From NCBI GenBank assembly GCA_945910005.1, contig OX246741.1, positions 35,752,979-35,816,978 on the forward strand: a stretch of DNA of 64,000 nt, given 5' to 3'. Position numbers and translations under genes: made by a program. Each line of letters opens with the position of its first letter. The stretch's first letter is position 1. Below, one piece after another: positions 28,301 to 40,300 of the stretch. The notes under the pieces are model-generated. The model saw nothing but the letters and a program-made list of their open reading frames with translations, searched no databases and had not been told where the DNA came from. Source of the DNA: Isoperla grammatica (lineage: Eukaryota > Arthropoda > Insecta > Plecoptera > Perlodidae).

Positions 28301-31300
28301 TGTCTGAGGACATTAATTAGAAATTCAGTAACAATCTTAAGTAGTTTATAAGTTATATGATAATTACATTCTCTTACGATTGAAACATGATATTATTATT
28401 CGTTATTGTAATTGCAGTTAAAATTCTGCGTCCTTAGAGTACCCACAAGTCATATTTTAGTTACTAGACCTAGTTTGACGATACTTACCTATTGACCTTT
28501 GACCACCATTTTGAATGAATACCGTGAAAACAATGTGATAACAATAATAACTATTCATTTTAACGTATTTATGAGTAAGTACGTTGATATAATGAATATT
28601 GGCCAATAAATCGAAGAAAATTTTAGAAATTACCCATTTTGAGGAAATTGACCCCAATCAAGGTCAAAAAAGGTAAGTAGGTAATTTAATTTTTTTTTAA
28701 TAAACTTTATACATTTATCTTACCAAAAGAGTATTTTTAAACTTGCAAACATTTTTCGTTATTTAATAAAAAATTATTTAAAAAATTACAAATTTGACCT
28801 TTGACCCTGGTTTTGACATAGAAAGCTGGATTTGCCAGAGGTATATCATGGTTTTTTGAAAAGTACTCGTCTCAAGCTTTCATTTGATATATGTCATCCT
28901 TTGACCCAAATTTTATACCGACCAGGCCTTTTTCGAGCGTTATGCAAAGGACTATTAGGCCTACATCCCAAGTTACTGGCAGCTTAAGTGGTAACATTAC
29001 TGAAGTCCTCTCGACGAAAGTTGTCGGGTGATGACGACATATACCTGATACGTTGGTGGGAACAAGGGGGGAGCGGGGGGTCTTATTTGGTCAAAAATTG
29101 TGTGACATCATTTATGGACGGCCCCTAACTATAGTCTCATACCAAGGTCTTCTTGATCTCTGTCTAGCTCGTCGAACTCCCAAGTTCTTCTTGATCTCCG
29201 CCTAGCGGAGGCTCGTCGAAAACTTGGGAGTTCGACGAGCCTCCGCTAGGCGGAGATCAAGTAGACCTTGGTCTCATGGTCTCATGCTAACAAAATAGAG
29301 GACTCAAAACTAACATAGATAGCGCTGCTAAGCAACCTCCTTTCAGCGCCATTGATGAATAATAACAATACAACAACAATGAAAATTGACAGCTAGACCA
29401 CTCCTAATAGAAGTTTATTTTCTTGACACCAGAATGCGTCTAGTGTATTTTGAGTGCTCTTATAGAGCACTCCGAATAGTACCAACTTTATGTTCGACTT
29501 CTCTAGTTTCTACCTACTACTTGCACCAGGCACTCAAGGGAATGTTCATGCCTATGGGTTGGATACCTGTAAATTCCTAACAAGCGGGCGTGACTGATAT
29601 ATACGGTTTGTTCGCTATACTAAACGAGAGACCGCCTTTACAGATGTGTTAAAGAACGTCAGGAAGCTGTTGATTTTTGCTGAAACAGAGTGCATGAAAA
29701 GAACAGTAGATAATGATCCGAGGTCGGTATGAGACTACGTGGTAGTTACGTCGTGGGGCTAGTATAATGGCCACAAGCCTTTCCGCAATTGTCGGTATAG
29801 GAATTGTGATCGGAATCCGGAAATCGTGAAAGAGTTCATTAACAAATTAACTGAGTGAGTCGACTATAAATCCAAATTTATTTATTTCATTTTCCGTATA
29901 TTTAAATTGGTTCCTATGGAGCTGTTCACAACTAAATCCCTAATGTCGTAACGTAATGATGTAAAGAATTAACCACAATGTCGGCTTTGGGATCGCAATC
30001 GTGCATTTTCTCATGCTAAATCATTACGACATTACGATTGTGTTGTGAATATAGCGCCATAAGAACCATGTAAGTTAACTCTCACGCTTTTCGGATTGCG
30101 ATTGCGATCCCGAAGGGCTTAATGGGTAAATATAATACGATATCGGTCCCGATCACAATCACGATGCCGACAAATTGTCGTACCAATGCGCGAGGTGACT
30201 ATAAACGTCTTGTTCTGCAGGTTCTGAGACATCTGTTGGTCCATATCACTGGAGGTGCGAGTGCTGATGATGCCGTTGCGAGGGTCCCAGGTCCCGATCT
30301 TCTTGAACTCGTCCCGGGTGTACTCCACGACGTTGAGGGTGAAGTCCACCCTACGACCGGCCTGGTTCAGCTTGACTAACCCCGTCATGCCGTGAATCTG
30401 CATCTGCATTAAGACATAAGGGCAGGTTATGCCCGGTCTTGGGCCAATAGGGAACACGGAATGAAAATGTGAATCGATTTTTAAATACCTTGTATCTCAT
30501 TTAATATTTTGTGTCGTTGAATTTTGAAAAACGGATCAGTCTTTGCCTCAAAATATTTGGTTTAGTAACGATAAATAAAAGGGCGCGAAAAACGAGCCGC
30601 CGCCATGATGATGGGATTTGACGTCATGGTTTGTGTCTGTGTACGCTCACCGCCTCAGCGATTGGTCTATTACGCCTCGTCTACTGAATCATGACGTCAC
30701 AGCCACATGTACGCGTTTCAAATCCCCGAGTTGAAACTTCAATAAATGCGACCACATTAAACCTATTTACAAATTTCTTTTTTACTTAGGACTTGAATTA
30801 ATATACTTTTTGTAACTGATACTATTAAACTAAGTACTTGGTTTAACAAAACAAAATCGGACGCGTGTTGCCTATTCCAACAACTACAGTATTTTCCATT
30901 TCAAGTTACACAGCACAGTTGCAAAATCAAACCTCAAAAGAAGTTGTTGGTGTTATTAGAGACCATATATCAAATTATGTCTTTCTTCCGCAAAGTACTC
31001 ACCATCCCTTGTAGTACAGGAAGCTCCAAACCATTTTGGCCTCCAAAGACAGCACAAAAAATACCTTACTGTCCCCACTGTATCAATTACTAGTTTTAGT
31101 GATCCTAAAATTCCGTACTTGATGTTAATTTAGATTTTATATTATTGATTTTGAGGACAATATAATCGGAAGTCACTTGTTTTTAGAAGCTATGAATTCC
31201 TTCTTGCTGGTCGAAGAACCTGTCACCGTGATTGAAGTTTACAACCTTGTTCAGAGAGCAATAATCAGCCGCGATTGAACCAAAAATTTGCTGCTGTGTA

Positions 31301-34300
31301 AGTTGATATGGAAAGAACTATAAGGTCCAGTCTTACAATGTCCTAATAACTACTTATTCGTCGAATAGCTTGTTTTCTACATGGCAACCACCAATCAAAA
31401 CCCTTGAAATCCTCCAAATAGCTTAATTGCTACAAATAACTTTCTTATTAGGAGATTGTAAGACCGGCCCTAAGTATAGTAATGTCTCCGCTAGCTTGTT
31501 TTTACTATGGTTAGTTTACCGTGGTTGTTACTGAGTGTGTTACGGGTAGACTATTTTTTTAGATTTATTATCACGTACCAGCTTCATGTAGTTCAACAGC
31601 GCGAACCCATGTTGCCACGTTGTGCTCGTCAAGCAGCTGATCTTCTTTATAGTGATTTGTTTGTTGGAGTCCAGGAGATGCAGAGACTTGGCGAAGAGAT
31701 TGACGGCGTCGTACATTAGCGCTGTCTCCACCTAAAACACAGTCGTACATTAGCGCTGTCTCCACCTAAAACACAGTCGTACATTAGCGCTGTCTCCACT
31801 TATAACACAGTCGTACATTAGCGCTGTCTCCACCTGAACACAGTCGTACATTAGAGCTGTCTCCACCTAAAACACAGTCGTACATTAGCGCTGTCTCCAC
31901 CTAAACACAGTCGTACATTAGAGCTGTCTCCACCTAAAACACAGTCGTACATTAGCGCTGTCTCCACCTAAACACAGTCGTACATTAGCGCTGTCTCCAC
32001 CTAAACACAGTCGTACATTAGAGCTGTCTCCACCTAAAACACAGTCGTACATTAGCGCTGTCTCCACCTAAACACAGTCGTACATTAGCACCGTCTCCAC
32101 CTAAAACACAGTCGTACATAAGCGCGCGTGTATCCACATCAAACACAGTCGTACATTAGCGCTGTCTCCACCTAAAACACAGTCGTACATTAGCGCTGTC
32201 TCCACCTAAAACACAGTCGTACATTAGCGCTGTCTCCACCTAAAACACAGTCGTACATTAGCGCTGTCTCCACCTAAAACACAGTCGTACATTAGCGCTG
32301 TCTCCACCTAAAACACAGTCGTACATTAGCACCGTCTCCACCTAAAACAATTTACATTAGCGCTGTTTCCATCTCCACCTAAAACACAATCGTGCATTAG
32401 TGCTGTGTCCGCCTAAATCATAATCGTACATTAGCGCAGTATCCACCTAAAACACAATCGTTCACTAGCTCAGTCTCCACCTAAAACACAGTGTTTTGTT
32501 GGTGCGATGATGAGTACTTAAAGTCGATCCAAGAAGTGAACTACCCATTCAATACAACAACTAAACTATTCAAATTAAATGGACATGAAAAAATACTTTT
32601 TTTTATTCTAAATTATGAATTTCAAGAATTATTACATGTGAGTAGCATTTAATACTAAACGTCTTTAAATTATATATTTTTTTTTTATTAATAAAGTATA
32701 TTTATAGTTTTTAATTTGAGTAGATTTGAGGTAAAATTGACACACCAGCGCAAATATCTCGAAAACGGATCGCGTTCGATCATCTTTTTCAAACGTATTC
32801 ATGTTAGTCATGAAGTTATCTACATTAAGGACGAAAATTTGTTACAATATATTACTTTTTGAAGGTGCTACGCAAAGTTATACGATTGAAAGTGTAGGTT
32901 TTTGTTCAGTTACAATGTATAACATAGGGTTTTCCAACGCATTTCAACACTCAATAAATAAAAAACTAATAGCGGTAGGTGCATATTTTTTTCTACAATA
33001 TTCACAAGCTTAATCTCAACTTGCAGTACATACAATTTGAATGATTTATATTACATGTGCAGTTATCATCGATCGACTTTAAGTAGTCCCTCTTAACGAA
33101 ACTAGTCTCAGAGTCTTATCAACCGGTCGTACTCGTATTCATATAACGCACGTTGTTTTAATTCCATTGTTTCAACTCCATAGATTCTTAGCGTTTTTTC
33201 AAACATTCGTAAATAATGTTTTCCTCTTGTAGAAAGCACAAGATATATTAGTCACGTTGCTGTGTTTACTGTTTAGTAGGATATTCAAATATCCAAACCA
33301 CGGCCGTAAATTATCGTTATAATCAACCTGTTTCAAGTGGGACTATAATTACATTGGCACAACTGTGTGAACACACAAATAAAACATCATCAAACACATG
33401 ACTCCGTACCTTGACTGTGTTAGGCTCTATGGACAACTTGTTGCCCTTCCTCGTCTCCCCATACTTCCAGTCTTCCACCGCGTTGACCACCTCGACGCTC
33501 TTAGGGTCAACCAGTTGCAAGGCGGTAAAGTTGTGTGAGCACACACACATAACAACATCAAACACGTGACTCCGTACCTTGACTGTGTTGGGCTCTATGG
33601 ACAACTTGTTGCCCTTCCTCGTCTCCCCATACTTCCAGTCTTCCACCGCGTTGACCACCTCGACGCTCTTAGGGTCAACCAGTTGCAAGGCGGTGATGTT
33701 GATCGGTGTTTCCTTGAACTCAGACAGGTCAACCGTGTGAGCGTCCTGAAGTATTGATCAACGCAAACATTAGGCCTAAGGATAGCCAAGTCACTTTTCT
33801 GTGATTAAAATGCACGTAAAAAAATTAACTTTAAAAGTAATGAGTAATGACCTTTGTAAATTAGTTTTGTAACTGACTAGAGTATTCACTAAATAAATAA
33901 ATAAATAAACCTATAAATAAATGGATACAAAATATAAACTTACTAAATACATAAATAAAGTCGTATTCGATGTTACAAAAATGAGAACAGCACATTATCT
34001 CATATCCTAAAATGCAAATGTGACATTCACGTTAAAATACCCCCCTCCATTCCGACGCCACATAATCCAGATATCAAGTACGTCGCGTTAAACACACAAA
34101 AAAAAAACAGTAAGTATATGTTTTATTAGCGATAAGATGGAAGTGAAGGGTTGATATTTGTTTGTATTGCTTCAACATACCATTCAATTTTGTCATGCGA
34201 TGAAGTTTGGAATAAACTAACATTTTGCAACATCTTCAACAGTTGTTGGTATATGAAGTAATTTTTCGTGTACGGAAACAATTTATTAACTAAACATCGT

Positions 34301-37300
34301 TTAAGATAGGTTTCTCTTACCAAAGAAGTTATGAAGTAGTTGACATAGTCTTGAAACATGTTGACTTCTTTGGCTTGCCGCAGGTAAACAAGAATATTCT
34401 CAATAGCGCAGTCGAGAATCACATGTGTGACCCCACTCTTTTGGAATGCTTTCATAATGGGTCTGAAACCAAGGTGACAGAGTACCCGTATATCTAGAAC
34501 TTTAACCGTATAGTATATTATAATAAACTCGCCCCAAGACTACCTTTCCGATGCTTTCGTCACAGGCGAGGAGCTCGTAGCCAATCAGCGCAGCTGCAAA
34601 GAGTCATCGCTGATTGGCTACGAGTAGGGGCACGTTCGTCGCCTTTGACGAAAGTAGGAGAAAGGTTGCTGTAAGGCCACTTTATTAAATCAACATATTG
34701 CACTACATAGAATTAGCTATCATTCAGAACCATGAAACAAGAGTTTCAATTTAATTGAAATGCCAAGATAAATATTATTTCTTACACAAAGCCACAATTA
34801 ATTTCAGTTTGATTTGAGTTGTAAAAATAATTATCCACCCGAGCGGCAAAACTTACACCACTGAAAAAAGCTATTATGGGTATAGTTCTGCAGGTTTTGA
34901 AATTCAAGCTAAGCTGGCAGTGATATATTTCTAGCATACCTCAACATCAAACCGAATGCACATGGGTCAAAATTAGCCCCATGAGACGATGTGACTATCC
35001 ACATGGTTCCTACCTATTGTCTCCGTCTAGCTCCAGCTGCCTCACAGCGACTGGTTGATCGTATGGTTCGTGAGACTTCAAGACTTCCTGCAGCCTGATT
35101 AACCCGTCGTCATGCTCGTACAGAATAGCGTACGACTTCCAGTGCAGTAGATTTGTTACTACATCTACCAAAGCCTGCAAGAGATCATAATATTCAGTTT
35201 CAACTATGTTGAAGTGAATGTTGGTGGTCCAGCTTGGTCCAGGGCAAGAAATTGTCATTGACTCAGCTTGTCAGTCTCAGCGTGTTTTTCTCTTTCTTCA
35301 TCTCCACTAATTTTGTCCACTCTTTCCTGTCCTCAAACTGGGTCACTCTTTTCACATGCTTCTAATATAAAAATTTCGTTCTTCAACGTCTTTAATCAAT
35401 CTTTTCTACTTGTTATTCTACTCTTTGTTTACCCTCTTCTGTATCTTCATACTCTTCTCTTGACATTCTTTCCATTTCCATTTTTATCACATGACAAAAC
35501 TCCCCGTGTCAGTTTAAACCTCAATTTCTAATCCTATAGCTACTCTTTTATTTCACTCAACCCTGGACTGAGTTTAAGGCGGTCTGTGCTCAAGTGACAT
35601 AAATGACCTTAGCAAGTGACTCAGCTTCCGGATACAGGTTCAGTAGACTCCTGGACGCAGTTGGCTCTGCCTCCCAGAATGTGGCCAGGTTTGGGATCTC
35701 CATGGAGTCACAGATGCCCCTCACGATGCCGGCAGTCACCTCAGAGTGGGGCCCAAACACGGCGGCCACTCCGTTACCTGATGATACAAACGTCGGCGTT
35801 AATGTTTTCCCTCGTGTAAATGTCGCACTATAGCGAAATAAACGCATCTCGCGACAACCTAATGAACTTAATGAAAACCTTCCACCCCCTTTTTAACCAC
35901 CTTAGGGTCGGAATTTTCAAAAATCCTTTCTTATGTATTGACTTCATTATAAGAGCAACGTAACTTCAAATATTATAATAGTCCCATCCCCCCCCCCCCC
36001 CCCCCATCGGTATTTGTTACGTATCTTAGTAACAATATTCTTATCATGTTCGCATCTCCTCTTGCCTCTTGAGAGCAGCACTACCTACGTGTCGCTGCAA
36101 ATTTAGGTCAGTGTCCCGTATTATTGTAGTAAGGTATTTGCTCTCCCCAAACTGAGTAGAGCAAATACCGATCCTGATTGGCCACAAGAGTTCCTCATCT
36201 ATGATGAAAGTATTTTTGAGGTTGTCTCGGAACACATATAAACGACGTCGTCGTCACTTGAATACTTGATGCAGGTAAACGTCTCCTGAGAGAAGGCTGA
36301 TACTCGGTTCCCATGTCCCTTGCCGCGCTGACCATGACCAATCACCTTTCATCAGCTTACAGCGTGGCAACATTGGAAACCGGGTATAGTGCTATTTTAT
36401 ACACAGCTGCCACAGCAAAAACAACAGTTCTTAAAAAATATTTTCAAATTTAAGAAGCCATTTCTGCCGAGATCTATCTATACCCTAAGCCAATACCAAT
36501 CTGAAAAGACGCAAATACATAATCGTTCAATGTGTATCGTATGGTAGAAACCCTACGGCTGTGGTTTGTGTCTACTGCTTCGTATACGTAAGTCGGATAG
36601 TAGCAGAACGCAAGTGCGTGGACAATGCCATCGCACAGTTACGGATCAGCGATTCTTGCTTGCGTTCACATTCTGCTACTAGCCGACCAGCATATGTCGA
36701 CTGTTATATGTATTATATATATGTGTATATTATGTTGACTGTATAGGAAGCGGTAGACACACAAAGTGACTCTGGCATTGGGTCTCTACCCTAAAACACA
36801 AACTCAATGGTATACTTTTCCCGAAACAACTTTATAGATGCTTTCGTCAGACGGGTGAGTCGTGGCCAATCAATGAGCCCTAATTACAAATAATCAATGA
36901 GCCCTAATTACAAATACTGGAAGCACGCAAAAATTATTTCTATCCTCAAGCCAGGTAAACCCCCCACTGATCCGGCCAGTTACAGGCCCATCAGCCTGCT
37001 CAACATCTTTGCTAAAATTCTCGAGGGTTTCCTCTTGTCTCGTATCCAGAAAGAAGTCACAAATCGCCTTATCATTCCTCACTACCAATTCGGCTTCGTC
37101 CGACATACGTCCACGGAACACCAGCTCCTCCGACTTACAAACCACATTACCGACGGGTTCAACAGGGGTCAGGTGACAGCCACTGCTTTTCTCGACGTTG
37201 CCCGGGCCTTCGACTCAGTCTGGCACGCTGGGCTGCTATTAAAGCTGTTCCGTCTCGGGTTCCCAGATCACTTGGTTCATATGCTCAGATCCTTCTTGTC

Positions 37301-40300
37301 ACACCGTACCTTTGTAGCTACCTGGCTAGGCATTGTTCTGCACCCAAACCCATCAGGGCAGGTGTGCCTCAAGGGTCGGTACTGAGCCCCACACTTTTTA
37401 ATATCTTCACTTCAGACATGCCAACCATGCCCCCAGGCGTTGAAATTCACCTGTTCGCCGACGACGATGCGGTGGCGGCCTCTTCCTCCTCGGCTGCACT
37501 CGCCGTTCACAAACTACAGTCGGGCTTGGACGTTGTCCACCCTTGGTACGAGAAATGGCGCCTTTCACTGAACGCTGATAAAACATCCGCAACTCTCTTC
37601 TCCACGGGACGAGGTGATCCACGCCCTCCTCTAACCATTTCTGGCAGACCCATCGCTTGGTCATCTACAAATCGCTATCTGGGAGCTCTGATGGACAAGC
37701 GCCTTACATGGGGGACCCACATTGCCCACGTCCTGGCGAGAGCCCGCCGGAAGCTCTTTGCCCTTCACTCTCTCCTGCGATCTGAGTCCATCTCGGCCGG
37801 AGATCGCCTGCGTATCTACACGACAATAATACGCCCCACCCTTCTGTACGCTTCTCCCATATGGGGGGGTGCGGCCCAAACCCACACGCTGAAACTGCAG
37901 CGTTTCCAAAACACGGCTCTCCGGACTATACTCCGGCTTCCGAAGTTCACCAGAGTAGCCACCCTCCACACAGCCCTAGGAACGCCTCTCGTATCCGACC
38001 TCATCGCATCTCGAGCCAGACGCTTCTACAGTGCCCTGGTAACTCACCCTAACCTCACAGTACATCAACAACTTCTATTTACGCCGAAACCCCTTGACAG
38101 GTTTCGACGCCCAATCTCCAGCACTGGTACCCCGAGGGCTCGCCCCGCGAGAGTACCCAAGCGAACACCCATCCATCCAAGAAGGGTGCCTAAGCGACCT
38201 AAGCGACCATCTGCCCGTCTCTTGAGGGCTCCCAAAGGTCCCTCAAATCGTCTTCCCCTAACAGCGAAGAAGAGGCGGGTGCCGTGATCCGTCCCAGTCT
38301 ATAGTTAGGGCCCTGGGCCCTGGATGGCTCAGCCCTAGACTGTGACGGCTCCCCCTCGCTTCTACTGAGCACCAATTCAGTTTTCTTCTCGTTTTCCCAC
38401 TGACTTCATGTAGCAGGCTCTACCCCCATTCATTCCCACACTAATTCTTATTATCACCCCAGCCCTCGGGCTTATGCGTTTTTACTTCTGTATTCCTTCA
38501 CCATCTGCTCTAGAGGGCCCAGCCCGGGAGAGCGTTCCAGCAAAGTTCAATGTTGAACTATTGCATCTAGTAAGTAAGTAAGTAAGTAATTACAAATACC
38601 GATCGCTGATTGGTTACGAGTTAACGTCTATGACAAACGCATCGGTGAGGTTGTTTTGGGAACAAGTTGAAAATAGGCAATATTGCGCATGGCGGCCAAC
38701 CGGTCATGTTGCAGAGTCTGCGTCCGGTCAGCAGGGAGTTGGTAGCAGAGACGTTGAGGATGACTGGCACTAGGGTGGACTCTGGCAGCACCGTCTTGTC
38801 CATGTTGATACGGTCCACGGCATACCTGAAGGCAATGTCTTGGTGCACGCTGCCCTCGGGGTGAAAGATGCCACCTAAACGAACAGACATGTCTAAACTC
38901 AAACATACTTGAAGGCAATGTCTTGGTGCACGCTGCCCTCAGGGTGAAAGATGCCACCTAAACAAACAGACATGTCTAAACTCAAACACACTTGAAGGCA
39001 ATGTCTTGGTGCACGCTACCCTCAGGGTGAAAGATGCCACCTAAACAAACAGACATGTCTAAACTCAAACGTACTTGAAGGCAATGTCTTGGTGCACGCT
39101 GCCCTCGGGTGAAAGATGCCACCTAAACAAACAGACATGTCTTCACTCAAACATACTTGAAGGCAATGTCTTGGTGCACGCTGCCCTCGGGGTGAAAGAT
39201 GCCACCTAAACGAACAGTCATGTCTAAACTCAAACATACTTGAAGGCAATGTCTTGGTGCACGCTGCCCTCGGGGTGAAAGATGCCACCTAAACAGACAA
39301 GTCTAAACTCAAACGTACTTGGAGGCAATGTCTTGGTGCACGCTGCCCTCGGGGTGAAAGATGCCACCTAAACGAACAGACATGTCTAACTCAAACATAC
39401 TTGAAGGCAATGTCTTGGTGCACGCTGCCCTCGGAGTGAAAGATGCCACCTAAACAAACAGACATGACTAAACTCAAACATACTTGAAGGCAATGTCTTG
39501 GTGCACGCTGCCCTCGGGGTGAAAGATGCCACCTAAACAAACAGACATGTCTAAACTCAAACATACTTGAAGGCAATGTCTTGGTGCACGCTGCCCTCGG
39601 GGTGAAAGATGCCACCTAAACAAACAGACATGTCTAAACTCGAACATACTTGAAGGCTATGTGTTGGTGCGAGCTGCCCTCGGAGTGCATGATGCCACCT
39701 AAACAAACGTACGGACATGGATCTCTACACTTGCCACTAGCCCGTATAACTGTACAACTTGATGTGGGATAATTTATATTCTACAATCCCATTTAAAAAA
39801 GATACGAGTTTGGGGGATAGTCCCTGTCTATAGTGGGTGATTCAGCTATTCAAAAAAAAAAAAAAGTTTACGACGCCAACCCCGTCTTAAGCTCTTTTGG
39901 GGGTCCAAATTTCAGAAGACAATAGTGTTGCAATAGTGGTTATCTAATAACGAAGATTGCATTAATAACGAATGAGAAACTACAAATTAAATCAGATTTC
40001 CGGGACATATACAAATTATCTTGTTTTTAACGTTTTTTGTATAAAATTTGAAACACCCTAATAAAGGTACCATTCGTCATTGTGACGGGGAAAACATAGC
40101 AAAGGTTTTCATCTAATCAATTATTTTTGTAAACAGTGGTCAAGGGAAACAAAGATAGCATCTGACTATAAAAAGAAAAGAAAATCCGATAGTTGGTGTC
40201 TCAAACGCGGAAGTGGGTTTTAGGAGGATTATAATATGTATGCCGTGTGACTGGGTTCAATGGGCGATTGGGCGGGTTGACAACGCTTGAGCTATTCCTG

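Larger units (their letters stand above)
26077..28955. mobile_element. 2.9-kb inverted duplication (foldback) with a MITE at its centre
   Basis: The left arm (about 26077-27370) and right arm (about 27690-28955) are reverse complements over about 1.25 kb with scattered changes. The outer ends are atagtcctttgcataacg and its inverse. Each arm carries one copy of the same cysteine-rich protein tail, pointing outward. A separate palindromic MITE (27486-27632) fills the centre. It lies in the intron between exons 8 and 9, ending 80 bp from the exon 9 acceptor. Confidence 0.85.
36820..38665. mobile_element. MITE of the tttcgtca family, split by a LINE
   Basis: The left part (36820-36917) has gatgctttcgtcagacgg and gtggccaatcaatg. 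The right part (38587-38660) has cgctgattggttacgag and tatgacaaacgc. The LINE at 36918-38586 separates them. In the left part a 24-bp block (aatcaatgagccctaattac..) is duplicated in tandem. Confidence 0.75.

Noticed and set aside
37407..37969. Minus-strand ORFs of 85-102 codons
   Set aside because: Antisense shadows of the LINE reverse transcriptase.
31732..39735. CRISPR-like regular repeats
   Set aside because: Units are contiguous with no variable spacers, they contain exon sequence, and the genome is eukaryotic.
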